A DNA stretch of 64,000 nt, taken from positions 64,542,141 to 64,606,140 of the forward strand of contig NC_092809.1 of NCBI RefSeq assembly GCF_040954645.1, given 5' to 3'. Numbering within the stretch: position 1 is the stretch's first letter; the number at the start of each line of letters is the position of its first letter. This DNA comes from Diabrotica undecimpunctata (lineage: Eukaryota > Arthropoda > Insecta > Coleoptera > Chrysomelidae). Both the position numbers and the translations under genes were made by a program. Positions 1 to 11,217 of the stretch are shown here, one piece after another. Below the pieces are notes generated by a model. That model did not search any database. It was not told the origin of the DNA and saw only the letters and a program-made list of their open reading frames with translations.

Positions 1-680
1 GTTATTCGCCAACTAGCAAGGGTTGTTAACTTTGAAACATTAAAAATGACATATTTTTCTTTATTCTACTCTCACCTAAACTATGGTGTAATTATATAGG
101 GCAATTCAATAAATGCACTTCAAATTTTTAGAATACAAAAGAAAGCTGTCATGGTTTTAGACGGGATTAGTTATTTTAGAACACTGCCGACCTTTCTTTA
201 TCAAATTCAAAATTATGCCGCTACCTACTCTGTTGATATTTTAAGTTTTAACTGAAATTCACAGAAAACGTGCCCATTTAATAAAGCAGTCTGATCTCGA
301 TGTTCACAATACGCGAAACTATCACGACCTACTAACAAATCGCTGTAGATTAAGTCTTTCAGAAAAAAATAGTCTTAATTATAACTATTACAATATTTTA
401 CCAAAAAGTATTAAACAGCTAAGCTGTAATAGTTTCGATAAAGTTATAAAAAAAATCTCTTATAAAACATTGTTTTTACTGGTATGAAGAATATATGACT
501 CATTGCAGAACATTCACTGAACTGCTTACCGTAACTTTGCCATAAATGTTTTTCTGTTTAATATGTGTTCGTGTTTGTATATATTTAAGTTACATATATG
601 TTTTATATTCCTTTTTTAATACTATGTATTTTTTTGACTTGCTATAAACAACATTTGTATCTGTTATGTAGTTAAATAAA
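1..680 (+). mobile_element. 3' end of a Jockey/CR1-group LINE (decayed)
   Basis: Translating the plus strand in shifting frames gives the region that follows the reverse transcriptase in Jockey/CR1-type non-LTR retrotransposons. Near 65-170 there is SHLNYGVI, then a stop, then FRIQKKAVMVLDG; near 300-420 there are HNTRNYHDLLTNRCRLS and NYYNILPKSIKQLS. Stops and frame changes show it is dead. The RT core would lie upstream of the window, so this is a 3' portion only. An AATAAA occurs at 675-680 and a pentanucleotide repeat follows directly, consistent with a LINE tail. The clade is inferred from motif style and could be another LINE group. Confidence 0.7.
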
Positions 681-749
681 TACTCTACTCTACTATACTC
701 TACACTACTTTACTCTACTCTACTCTACTCTACTCTACTCTACTCTACT
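681..749. repeat. (TACTC)n microsatellite
   Basis: About thirteen imperfect copies of TACTC lie between the 3' end of the plus-strand LINE on the left and the 3' end of a minus-strand LINE on the right. It may be the simple-repeat tail of one or both elements. Confidence 0.9.
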
Positions 750-750
750 A

Positions 751-1640
751 CTATAAACTGTCTCTTATTTTTTGTGTTGTGTGAGTAAATATCACTGTTA
801 TATAAAAAATTCTTTGATTCTTATGAAATAATATAAATAATTCCAAAATGTAAATTCCATACAATATTAATATATTTAAATCCTTAAATAGGTTTTTACA
901 AGACCAACCATACGAAACACCTGCAATACATCTTCCAATATACTTTTGGGCCTTGAAAACGTCCTTTATATTAGGAGAGCCACCCCAGACAGTTATACCA
1001 TAACTCGTTGTCGACTGTATTTTCAGCAAAATAAAAAAAACGAGTCTAGTGCAGACTAAGTATTTTACCCAAATTTCTCAATTGATAACACTTGGTGTTC
1101 AGTTTTTTACACACATTTTTGAACAATGAGTCTTAAAAGATAAATGAGAGTCGAAAGTCACTCCTACCATTAATGGCAATACTTAGATCAGGTTTAGTAG
1201 AACTGGCACGGGATGCAAATACTACAAAATTAGTCTTGTGAACATTGAACAGGAGCGACTGATTACTGGACCAATCAGAGAAGATCTTCAATGAATTGAT
1301 TATTTTATCTTGTATATAAATGCATCAGACATTACACATAATAGTTCATTAATATGCAAAATAAATATAGGCTCAATATGGTGCTCTGTGGTACTCCATT
1401 CTTTTTCACAATCGAAAATTTTGAAGTTATTTTTTTATTTTAACCATTTGGTGTCGGTCTTTCAGATAGGATAAAAACCAACTATGGACAACTCCCCTAA
1501 TATCATATCTGTGCAATCTATCGAGGAGTACATCGTGTTGAACAAAATAAAAAGCACGACTGAGGTCATAAAACATGGTCACACTCTGTCATGACCCAGA
1601 TGTACTTCAACCTGTACCCTTAACGATCCATGGTTTATCA
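751..1640 (-). mobile_element. LINE reverse-transcriptase fragment, 3' part
   Basis: On the minus strand, 1545-1495 reads VQHDVLLDRLHRYDIRG, an RT finger/palm motif. About 1390-1350 reads GVPQSTILSLYLF, the GxPQG block with one change. 1029-751 stays open for 92 codons and contains SYGITVWGGSPNIKDVF and YIGRCIAGVSY, the same C-terminal module as the element at 1-680. The YADD box cannot be read and several stops interrupt the frame. It lies tail to tail with the plus-strand copy across the pentanucleotide repeat. Jockey/CR1 group by resemblance; the 5' half is missing. Confidence 0.75.
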
Positions 1641-1661
1641 GCGATACAGCAATTGACCTAG

Positions 1662-1760
1662 AGGTAATGGATTTTGACAAGAGCTATGAGTCATGCCGAT
1701 TCAGTACACAAGTTAACCTGTTATTTACAAGGTCATAGCTCATGTCAAAAGCCATTACCT
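1662..1760. repeat. Fold-back inverted repeat, 28-bp arms
   Basis: Arms 1662-1689 and 1733-1760 are inverted copies matching at 26 of 28 positions around a 43-nt spacer. No open frame or known element end is seen here. It could be the remains of a fold-back element or of an inverted duplication. Confidence 0.75.
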
Positions 1761-2975
1761 ATAATTCGTTGCGGACCCGACAACCTCATGAGAATTTGAG
1801 AGGAATCTGGACTCGAAAAAGTAAAGAAAAATATTTTTCACGCTTACGGGATTTATTATAATAATTTGTACGTATTAAAATGGAAGATTTGCGTTAAACG
1901 GTATATAAACATTAATTAACATAAATAATAATTTACATCTGTTTCTTAAATCTTTAAACCAAAAATAGTAACTATATTTTAAAGTTATAAGACTTTCAAA
2001 GGAATGTTATTATTTATTCATAACATGCTGCACAAATAAAATGAGTTTATTTAATGTATATTGTGCCTCAAAAGAGAATCTCAAAACGAATATTTTCAAT
2101 AACAAGCAACTCAAGCAGATTGTTTATCTTATGTACACGTAATTAATACAGCCCTTTTTCCTCCTTCATCATGTTCCACCAACAAAAGATAAAATCGTCT
2201 TTTATGGCATTTACCCATTCTGTAAGCCCTTTTTCCTTTAAATAGGTATTTTTGAGTTACGCATTCTGGCATTCTTCTCAAATGTTTCCAAGGGGAGAAA
2301 GGATTTACTTTATTAAATTTAATGAACTTTATTGCGATAAAAGTTTACGTTCCCCTCCATTTTATTTTTCATTTATATTTATGTTACCGTCTGTATTAGG
2401 GATGCTTAAAATTCTGGAGGAATGCACAAAATTAAAATATTTTTTCATAACGTTCACTTTCCCCTTGTTTTTGAGAAATTCCCTGCTTTTTAAAGGGGCA
2501 GCACTGATAAGTCGCGAAACTTCTTATTTTTCCAGAGTTACCTCCCTAATAACATTTGAGGGTATTATAAGCTGTAACTTTAATTTCGAAGGCCGAATGG
2601 TACAATTTCTTTTTCCTTACTGGATAGTCTTAATAATTATCTTATTTATAATCCCACAATTTGCATTCATTATATAAAACAATACAAGATTTTTAGCAGT
2701 TTCAAAAAGTCAGTAAAAACAAATTATAACCATAAATTATCCCTAATAAACTGTTTCTAACAGCGTTGCCCAATTTTCCAAATATTTTTGACTGTAGGAA
2801 AAAGTAAATATAATTAAATATTATATTTAAATGAAATTAAGCAACAATTAATTCGAATATAAATTGTATTTTATAATTGTTATCTGACGTTACGATTTTC
2901 ACTTCGGAAATCTTTTTTAATAAAAGTTTATTTTAAAGTAATGAGTTAATATTATAATCAATAGTTGTTTGGAGG
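1761..2975. other. AT-rich intergenic stretch, nothing recognised
   Basis: A chance open frame of about 140 codons (2252-2677, plus strand) has low-complexity, phenylalanine- and isoleucine-rich content, no recognisable domain and no supporting signals. I do not call it a gene. Confidence 0.6.
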
Positions 2976-3160
2976 TTCTTCTTCTTATTGTGCCGTCTTC
3001 CAACCAAGGTTGGATATCACTTCTTTAAACGCTTCCCTATCTTTTGCAACGTGAAATATCTGTTTAATACTGAGGTTAGTCTAATCTCGGATATTCTTCA
3101 GCCACGATTTCTTCTTTTTTTCAAGCCTTTTCTTTCCTCTACTTGTCCTTGCATGATTGT
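2976..3160 (-). mobile_element. RTE-like LINE/SINE 3' terminal segment
   Basis: On the minus strand this ends in a GACGGCACAATAAGAAGAAG motif preceded by a short inverted pair (CCAACC/GGTTGG). A plus-strand counterpart at 10573-10626 carries the same block, followed by agaagaagaag. Insect RTE-type LINEs and the SINEs that use their machinery commonly share such a 3' tail. No coding sequence remains. Confidence 0.6.
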
Positions 3161-3939
3161 TTTTTATTTTGAAACGCATATTTACAATCTACTTATAAAC
3201 AGTACATTAACACTTTGACTACTACGTGTTTCATACATAATACACAACAGCTACTCTCCCTGAACCTATGTGTATGAATTTGACACACGAGAGTAGAACG
3301 TATTCAAGCGACGGTGTATGTGGACCGAACCCATTTGTAGTGTACTTATACGTGTATTATTATTCCTTTAGGCTGTGGTATCCAATTTTCAATGTTAGTT
3401 CGGTAATCCTAGCATACTCAGATCGGCAACATTGTAGATAAAATTTGGAAAAATAAGTGATTGTGAAGTTGATGATTCTCCAAGAATTAGTGACTGCCAT
3501 TTGCAAAGACAATAATGTTACAAAACCTTAACAAACACATAAACACACCATAGGCTGGAAGAATATGACAAAAGAGGACGATGTGTCATATGTTACAGTA
3601 CAAGTCTACTCTTTCTTACATGATGACGTATAGAAAAGTCTACTCTTTCTTACATGATGACGTATAGAAGAGAGTATTAATCGTTTCGAAGTATGTGGCC
3701 TAAATACGATGTTTTTCTTATGTTAATTATGTTCATAAGGTTTCTGCTATGTTTAATTCGCTTTAACACTTCCTAATTTGAGCTTTTTGCACTCCAAGGA
3801 ATTTTAGGAATATTTTTATCCTCCCACATTTTGAGCCCTTATTTTTTTTACGGATTGGGCTTTTAGAGACCAAGCGTTTATCCCACATAGCAGTTGCGGC
3901 CATACATAACATTTTTGTAATTTAGGATTTTTAATATTG
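3161..3939. other. Non-coding stretch, unassigned
   Basis: No gene. TTAA followed by CACTTTGACTACTACG at about 3206-3225 resembles a piggyBac-type end, but no partner end was found. A 34-bp tandem duplication lies at 3602-3669. Confidence 0.45.
3602..3669. repeat. 34-bp unit duplicated in tandem
   Basis: Two head-to-tail copies, 3602-3635 and 3636-3669, share the segment TACATGATGACGTATAGAA without visible differences. The identity suggests a recent slippage or duplication. Confidence 0.9.
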
Positions 3940-4215
3940 CTACTGGAATTTTATCAGGACCAGGCGTTTTATCCTTTTTTATTTCCTGTTTCACCCATGA
4001 TATTAGACTTTGTATATTTTTATTAGTTGGTAATGTTTTATTTATTTATTTGTTTCTTCCCCATTATCTGTCAAGTCGTTGATGTATTTCTCTCAAGTTT
4101 GTTGTTTTTCTTCTTCTAATAATTTGAGATCTCCATTGGAGTTTATTATAACTTGTTTTATTCTCTTTCGTGTATAACTCGTAATTTCTTTCAGTTTTTT
4201 ATATATGTTGGTTAT
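3940..4215 (-). mobile_element. LINE fragment: linker before the RT domain
   Basis: The minus strand gives SLISWVKQEIKKDKTPGPDK followed by IPVAIL, the block just upstream of the RT domain in RTE-like LINEs (usually KAPGPDGIP). Upstream minus-strand sequence gives LKLLEEEKQQT in a broken frame. This block should precede the RT, yet it lies 3' of the RT of the neighbouring element at 4229-6060. It is therefore a separate copy or a displaced piece. Confidence 0.65.
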
Positions 4216-4228
4216 GTATGTCGTACTG

Positions 4229-6060
4229 CATATTTTTTTTTTATTCGCACAACAGGCCTAGGGGCATTTTAATAAACATAATCCCAATTTTAACTAATTA
4301 CAATTATTTTAAACAAAACTTTACCTTAATATGTATATACAACATTCTTAACTGCTCTGAAGGACCTTGTGGACAATATTTCTCCATTCGCTTCTATTTT
4401 GTGCTTTTCTTTTCCATTCCCTCACCTTCACGTGTTTAAGGTCTTCCTCCACTTTACTAATCCACCTCGTTCTGGGTCTACCTCTTCTTTTGGAGCCGAT
4501 TAGTTTTCTGGTTATTACTAGTTTAGGCATTCTGTTTGCTGCCATTCTTTCCACATGTCCCAACCATCTGATTCTTTGTGACTTGACGAACTTAGTAATG
4601 GTAGGTTCTTTGTATAAAGCCATTAATTCGTTGTTGGTTCTTCTCTCCCAACCATCTTCTGTCTTCCATCCTCCGAATATGCGTCTCAATATTTTCCTTT
4701 CCCATCTTTCCAGAGTATCCTCTTCCTTCTTATTTAATGTCCATGTCTCACCGGCATATGTTACGGTGGGTCGAATTACTGTTTTATATATTCTGAGTTT
4801 ACCTTGTCTAGAAACGTATTTTGAGTTCAGTAGGGCTCTTAAACTAGATAATTTTTTATTCCCTTTTGCTATTCTGGCTTTGAGCTCCCATTTCTCTTTT
4901 CCATTTTCATCGAAAACTACACACAGGTATTCAAATTTGTCTACCCTTTTAAAACTATAGCTTTTACCACTTACAGACCTCACACTAAAGTCTTCTTTTT
5001 TCCCTTCTGTCCCTCCCATGATTATATATTTGGTTTTGTCTTCATTTATTTCCAATCCGAATTTCTGTGCTTCTTCAATGATTTTCTTCACAACTCTTCT
5101 TAATTCTGTCTCGGTTTTTGCTAGGATCGTTAGATCGTCAGCAAATGCCAAGCACTGGTGCTTATTTTTCATGATCGTTTCTTCCACCTTCATGCTGCAT
5201 TTTCTGATTACAGTTTCTAACACTAAGTTGAATAATGTAGTGGATAAAGGATCTCAAGCCTTTTGCAACCGTACATTAATCTGATATGTGACCCTGCCAA
5301 GCAATTTCACACGTAGAGTTATTTAGTGTCATTTTAACTAGCCGGATCAGTTTCTTTGGTAAACCCAAATGTTCCATTGCTCGATACATTTTGACTCTAT
5401 CAACTTTATCAATATGCTTGTCTAAAATCTACAAACAAAACATGCAGGGGAACTTTACCTTCATAATAAGTCGTTTGTGTCTCCTTTAATGAGAAGATTT
5501 GGTCTACAGTAGATCTATCCTTTCTAATGCTGGCCTGATACTCATGTAGGATTGTTTTCACGTACTTCATATTAAATTATCCTATTTCTTTGGAATGTTC
5601 ATCTATCCAGCGTTCTTTGACTTCCTTAATCTGCGTTTCTGCTAGTCTCTTCATTTACTTGTATTTTTTGTTATTTGTATTTTTGTTTTTCTTCTATGAG
5701 CTTTATAATATCTGGTGTTATTTTTTTTTTTTTTGGCACTTGGTCTTTTTTACCCACAAACGTTTGACCAGCGTTCAGTACTGCCGCTTTCATGTCATTT
5801 CAAGAACTGTTAGTATCTTTTTTTTTGTTTTGACATTTTTTTCCAGTTTAATGTTAATATCGGCAAGAAGTAGATTGTGGTCGGAGTCTACATAAGTACT
5901 ATGGTATGTTTATTTATGCTTTTAATCCCATTGCTAAAACTTTTGTTTTAGCAATAATGTAATCGATTTGGTTTCGTATCAGATCATTTTGTTGTTTCCT
6001 GGTGCACTCCATTCATAAAGTCTCCTTAGTGGAAATTTATAAAAGGTGTTTGTGGGACTA
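4229..6060 (-). mobile_element. RTE-like LINE with endonuclease and RT remnants
   Basis: Minus strand, 5' to 3'. 6050-5740 holds endonuclease pieces (YVDSDHNLLLADINIKL, i.e. the SDH box). 5560-5223 holds the start of the RT (EYQASIRKDRSTVDQIF and LYVDFRQAY-like text). 5223-4348 is open for 291 codons with FADDLTILAK (FADD in place of YADD), a LEINEDKTKYIIMG block, YKTVIRPTVTYAGETWTL, RIRWLGHVERM and GRPRTRW near the end. The RWLGHVERM and GRPR features are typical of the C-terminal tail of RTE-like and related insect LINEs. A T10 run near 4231 on the plus strand is the likely poly(A) tail of the minus strand. The RT C-terminal half is well kept, but the 5' half is broken by frameshifts and stops. 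Confidence 0.85.
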
Positions 6061-6440
6061 GTTTGTCCTCCGGAGGCGTGACAGCCGTGCCGGAGGCATC
6101 AAGGAATTTGGATATCGGTCAAAATACTTGGGAATTCCAAGGTTGGCCAAATCCAAATTTCTAATTGATTCGATGCAGGGAAATTCCACTTTCGCTACGT
6201 AAAACAAAGGATTTGTTTTACATAAAAGCAGGTAGATTTTCTCTCATCGATCAGTCGAGCTTGCCTCTTCTACTGTAGACCTAGTCGGTGCTATTATTGT
6301 CCCAACTAAGTTATTGTTTTATTTCTGATTTCCTATATACCATTTTTTTTATTTTAGCATTATTGTATATTCAGACCTTTTCAGGTTAGAATATTTGTTC
6401 ATGTACTGATTGTTTGATATTTTGATTATTTATTTTTCTT
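6061..6440. other. Non-coding leader-like stretch
   Basis: No gene seen. Slightly less AT-rich than its surroundings at 6061-6140, with a near-palindromic CTCCGGAGG and a related GCCGGAGGC. It leads into the hairpin array without a visible boundary, so it may belong to the same element. Confidence 0.4.
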
Positions 6441-6450
6441 GTATTTTGTG

Positions 6451-6990
6451 TCTAAGTTGTTCTTCCGTAAGTTAAGAACACTCAGAAATATTTATCTTGA
6501 TTTTCCTATTTTATATTTTGATTTGTAGTTTGTCTAAGTAGTTCTTTCCGGTAAGTCAAAGAACTTTTAGAAATATTTCTCTGAATATTTGACTTGTTAT
6601 TTTAATTGTGCGTCTTAGCCGTTCTTTTCCGGTAAGTCAAAAGAACAGTTAGAAATATTTTCATAATCATTGTTGCATTATTATTTCCGATATTTTATCT
6701 AAGATATTTTCTTTCTTAAGTTAAGAAAATACTTAATACATTTGTTTCTTTCATTTTCTATTTTATGCTAAGTTGTTTCTTCCGTAAGTCAAGAAACACT
6801 TAGCAATATTTTCACATCTTTTCTATATTTGATTTTTCTTATTTTCTATTATAAGTCGTTTCTTCCGTAAGTCAAGAAACACTTATAAATATTCGTGCAC
6901 AAATTTTACTATATTTGATTCTCTTGTTTATTTTCTGTTCTAAGTTGTTTCTTCCGTAAGTCAAGAAACACTTAGACATATTTCTATAAT
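6451..6990. repeat. Tandem array of seven hairpin-bearing units
   Basis: Seven units begin near 6451, 6533, 6613, 6698, 6767, 6850 and 6939, spaced 69-89 bp apart. Each has a stem-loop: an arm such as GTTTCTT, a loop of about 9 nt reading CCGTAAGTC, and the complementary arm AAGAAAC, followed by a conserved ACTTAGAAATATT-like stretch. The arms change together. Unit 1 has GTTCTT/AAGAAC, unit 2 GTTCTTT/AAAGAAC, unit 3 GTTCTTTT/AAAAGAAC, unit 4 ATTTTCTT/AAGAAAAT, and units 5-7 GTTTCTT/AAGAAAC. The sequence between hairpins is T-rich and poorly conserved. Function unknown; the paired changes suggest that the fold is, or was, maintained. Confidence 0.85.
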
Positions 6991-7706
6991 CTGTTTCATT
7001 TTTGCCTAACGCTGTAACGATATATTTTGCCTACCATAGGGGTATTACTATTAGGGGTAGAAGATGGGGGATAGAAATTCTTGGGGCGAAGATAGGGTAA
7101 GCAAAATAAACGCTACTTGTGCGAACGGGCACTCAGACTTTGGAAGGAGAGCTGGGGTCGTGGATAAGTAAAAGACAAGGGGGTTTGGATTGGGGCAACT
7201 ACAGAAAAATAAAATAAAGGGTCATAAATCTCTTGGGACAAACAAAAACAAACCGAAACAGGAAACACCTCAAGAAATTTAATATAGGGCTCCACTTGAG
7301 GTGCCTAATTATACCTATTACAACCAGCTAGTTGTAACTGGGGATATAATTGTTAAACATAAAAAACATATCTTTTTCAAATAAAACTCAAAAAGAAAGG
7401 GTTTGTTAAAAAAAATAAACAAAACGTTGAAAAACAAAATTTAACATTTATTTTTGTGTCACCACAAACAGTTACAAAATATAGAGAACACAAGAATGCC
7501 CAAAAAAAAAGACAATACAAAATTATAATGACAATAGCTGCAAAGTACAAAAATACAAAAAAGACTTACATGTATCATCTGTTTACAATTTCCAGGAGTT
7601 GGAGATACTACAAAACTTACAATTGTTAATGGGCGACAATTTGTAGCAGAAATAAATTATTACAAATCAAAAAAAATATCTTTTTAAGTGAAACTATGCA
7701 TAGTGG
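6991..7706. other. Non-coding, purine-rich stretch then AT-rich
   Basis: 7025-7300 is unusually G-rich on the plus strand for this window (AGGGGTA, GATGGGGG, TTGGGGCGAAG). A small hairpin TTACAAC/GTTGTAA lies near 7320-7340. No convincing reading frame. It sits between the hairpin array and repeat family X and could be part of either. Confidence 0.4.
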
Positions 7707-8830
7707 TTAACCTTCTTTAAAAAACAAAATCTCAAATATGATTAGGTATTTACCAAATGTCAAAAATAGTGCTAACTGTCATATGTTAATACTAAATCTT
7801 GAAACTGAGAACAATTAAAATGACAGCAAGCTAGGCCTCGCCCTAACATCTACAATTTTAGTTATTACAATTTCTTAAACTTTTATGAAAGCAATTATTA
7901 TTAGAAAATGTTTATTTTTCCTTTAAAAGTTCAAACAAAAAAATTACCTGAGTCTCACTAAAATTTCTGGGGATAGGAACTTCACTTACACTGGAGATTT
8001 ACTGCCACCCAAAAAACTGCATCTATAGTCTGTAACGACGACCAAGGACAAACAAAATTGAGGCTAAAAGTTGGCAGTGGACACAAACTTCGAAAATCTG
8101 CTTCTTTAAAAAACTGGAACCATGTGGGTATTTTTCAAATTTGTTGGAAACGCCGCAAATCTCTTAGATACAAATCTTTTTTTTTTAACAAATTTGCCGG
8201 CTTCTTCAAACCACACACACCGACGTCTGCTCGCAATGACCAATCTTTTCAACCTCATTTTAACTTTACATACAACTGCTACTATACTATACATTTTCCC
8301 ATGAAAAAAGGCGAAAAACACAAAACATTACGAATTTGAAGGAAAATTCAGACTCCAATAAAACTAAACACGCCTTCAACAGCGGCCGGCCTTACCGAGA
8401 GTCACGAAATTATCTAAAAAAATTGCTCACATCAGTTAGAAAAAACAAACCACTTTGGGTATAAACAAAACACAACGGAAATTAAGACGTAGATTAATTT
8501 GAAAAACGCAATATCGGGCGGTTTGAACAAAGAAATATCGAAGAATTGGCGCCTGTGACATAAATAAACAATAAAATAATTTATTATCGACGGCGGCGAC
8601 CTAAAAAAAGAACGAAAGATTATATGGGTTTTAAATTGAAGGATACGAACTAAGAAACATTGAAAAAATTCTTCGTTATTCTAATGCATATGTAAGGGGA
8701 TTTCAATTAACACATATACGAGGGGATTCCAATAAATTTCAAATGCTACAACAAGCAGCTATGTTTTTTAAGCGTCAGAAACAAAGACAGAAAATCACGA
8801 AAGTTTTGTATTCGGTGCAATTAATGCATA
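7707..8830. repeat. Repeat family X, copy 1 (unclassified)
   Basis: Collinear with 54226-55240 on the same strand. Shared blocks include GGTTAACCTT at the left edge, CGCCCTAACAT, CTGGAGATT, CAAAAAACTGCATCTA, GACGACCA, CTTAAAAAACTGGAAC-like text, AACAAATTTGCCGG, and CATATACGAGGGGATT with ATGCTACAAC at the right edge. The two copies differ by many substitutions and indels, so the family is old. No transposase or RT motif and no clear terminal repeat is visible. On the minus strand a CAG/GTAA donor-like site is conserved near 7948 and 54442. It may be a non-autonomous element, or the leader/LTR part of a larger one. Confidence 0.75.
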
Positions 8831-10500
8831 AGTGCAGAAGATTAAAAACATATAACAATTCTTAACAAGTGTGATAAATACAAGTGTGACAAAAATAAAT
8901 TATTTAGAATGTCACAGTATTATATATATATTTTTTCTTGATTTTAAATCAATTCATATTATTTTTCAAATGTGTCCAATCATTTATCAATGTTTAAAGC
9001 ATATAAAATTATATATTTTTTATAATCAGAATCTATTCCTTAATTATAATAAAAAAAATTTGTCAAAGCTGTTGGGGTATATTATTTGCACCCTACTGGG
9101 TATTTAATGTAAGTTTTTAACCATGGGTTTATCAAGGTTAAAGATATAATATTCTACTACTAAAATTACACTGATACTATAATTATTATTGAGACTATAA
9201 TTATTATTAATTATTGAGGCACTACACTGATACTACAAAAAAAGTTTCCCTAATCCCCGCTTACAAAAACCTTGCGCAGACTCTTGTGCTACTTGAGACT
9301 CACTTAATAATCACATACAAAATTTACTAAGTAGCAAGTCTGTACACCAAAACAAATTAAAACTACACCATAGAAAAGCCAAGAAAAGTCAAAATGTGAT
9401 GAAACTTGATCATGAAACATCCCAGCTTCCAAATATCTAGTACTGCACTATTTCTAGTTACCTCCAATAGGTTTTCTCTATACCTACTTTTTTATGCCTC
9501 TCTTTTTTAGCTTTAGAACACACCAAAAATATAAACAACTATTATGTACAATAAATTTGCGTCAATATGTATCGACTTTTTTTAATTTAAATTTTGTTAT
9601 TTATAACCGCTGGCAACAGATTGAAAAGGAATAATAAGTCTAGACCTATTGTAAGTCATACCCATAAACTAATTTTTTTAACACAGATGTTTACTGGTTT
9701 TCGGAAAGTTTAATAAGTATTCTCGTAAAGAAAACCAAGCATTCGACACAGAAACATTTTTTACATCTGTTACAAAGTGATTTAGCATAATACGGCCGCT
9801 CAGACGGCAAAAAAAGAAACAAAACATATTTATAAAAGTATGCCAACAATACAACAAACAACAAAAAGCCTCTTGTAATAATGGGAAGGGGCTTATTGAT
9901 TTTAACGGATCATAGCCCTTGTGTCGGGTCTGTTACGTCGCTAGCGGCAAATATTTTCCAAAAAGCAACAATGAAATAATAGAAAAGGGCTCCGCCGGAA
10001 TGAATATAATCCAGTTAAGCAGTCAAGTAGAAAATTCAGCTTTTCCAATTCCAATACCTGGGCACCGTAGATTTCGAGAATATTTCCTCTAATTGTGTTT
10101 TTGTGTGCGGCAACCGCAAGAAAACAGATTTATTTTTTTGACGGTTTGAGGGAGCATGGTAAAACAAGAACGCAAATGGAGCAGGTGGGAATAATAGGTA
10201 AAAGTTTGAAAGCTGCGTCGTTAGGTAAATTGTTGATTTCTTCAAAGCAATTTATTTATTTATTTACTTTTTTTAAACTAACAGGTTGATTTTGTTACCA
10301 GTTCTCTGGGACCGATGTTCGTTATTATTAGAGTGCGGTATATGATAACTACAAACTTTCAAAAATTGCGAAGGGCATATCTTCGTTAATATTCGAATCA
10401 TATTCTTCGATTGTTTTAAATGCTAGAACAGCATTATACTTGTCTTAAGATTTGAAACATTTCTAAAAAAAAATGTACCGAGCTTTGGGGGCTGGTAACG
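8831..10500. other. AT-rich stretch, nothing recognised
   Basis: No gene, RNA gene or element end found. Short open frames at 10036-10289 overlap on both strands and have no family resemblance. Confidence 0.55.
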
Positions 10501-10626
10501 CACAATTTGAGACAGTGGACAGGTATGACCACCACAGACCTATTTCGAACAGTTGCTAATAAAATACGATGGGCCATTTGGTAGCCAACATCCATAGAGG
10601 ATAGGCACTAGCAGAAGAAGAAGAAA
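10501..10626 (+). mobile_element. LINE/SINE 3' terminal segment
   Basis: The stretch 10573-10626 reads CATTTGGTAGCCAACATCC, then a GGATAGGCACTAGC block, then (AGA)n. It is the plus-strand equivalent of the minus-strand tail at 2976-3030 and of widespread insect RTE/SINE 3' ends. Only about 125 bp is attributable. It abuts the left end of the piggyBac remnant. Confidence 0.6.
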
Positions 10627-10639
10627 CGCACATACATTA

Positions 10640-11175
10640 CAGTTTGTTACTCGGGTGCAAGACCGGTCCTACGGGACTGGCGCATATTTATACATGCATG
10701 CTGACGATTGACTGCAGTCAATCGACGTTTAGTATCGTTTGTATTTCAAGAGCAGATGTATTTATGTCCGTGTTTTACTACTCTAAAAATTTCATCTCGC
10801 TTTAAAAAGAGTTCGTTTTTAGCTCATAAAAACAGCTGATACAAACAAATGTATTGTGTATGCGCACCAAAGTCCAACTGATTCAAGAGACCATGTGCTT
10901 GCAGAGTTGCTAAATAGTGACAGTGAAAATAAACGGAACGATCCTTTTGATTAGGAGGATTCTGTAATCGACAAAAACTACTATGTTCTTTCTTCACATA
11001 AATCTTGTGATGTAAGTGCGGGTAATTTATTCGATGATGATAATGAGACAGAAATTAAAAGCAAAAAAATGCCAGAATCTGAAAATGATGATGAAAACGA
11101 GTAGCATAATATAGAAGAGAGTGACAATGAAGCAGGTGGGTTGAAACAATATCAAGATATACCTATATTACATTT

Positions 11176-11176
<1 letters not shown>
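10640..11176 (+). mobile_element. piggyBac A, 5' part (N-terminal acidic region)
   Basis: A subterminal near-palindrome ACCGGTCCTACGGGACTGG (10662-10681) is echoed near the other end at 14890-14910 (ACCGGTCCC/GGGACCGGT). From about 10895 the translation reads LAELLNSDSEN, then VIDKNYYVLSSHK, then ESENDDENE and EESDNEA. This is the acidic, low-complexity N-terminus typical of piggyBac transposases. In-frame stops interrupt it. The frame is cut at 11176 by the simple-repeat tail of a LINE and resumes about 2.4 kb further on, near 13576. The N-terminal assignment is supported mainly by that clear C-terminal half. Confidence 0.6.
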
Positions 11177-11216
<40 letters not shown>

Positions 11217-11217
11217 G
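11177..11217. repeat. (TAC)n microsatellite, LINE tail
   Basis: About thirteen copies of TAC. On the minus strand this is a trinucleotide tail at the 3' end of the LINE at 11218-13575, marking its junction with the piggyBac host. Confidence 0.9.

Noticed and set aside
2252..2677. 141-codon open frame on the plus strand
   Set aside because: AT-rich, biased to Phe/Ile/Leu, no domain, no conserved motif and no gene signals; length is expected by chance in such sequence.
3206..3225. TTAA-CACTTTGACTACTACG as a piggyBac end
   Set aside because: No inverted partner with TTAA was found within the window.
4367..4960. Long plus-strand open frame opposite the LINE tail
   Set aside because: It is the complement of a well-supported minus-strand LINE protein and has no motifs of its own.
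8545..8570. TGGCGCC word in repeat X copy 1 as a possible lysine-tRNA primer-binding site
   Set aside because: The aligned position in copy 2 does not keep it, and no LTR end precedes it.
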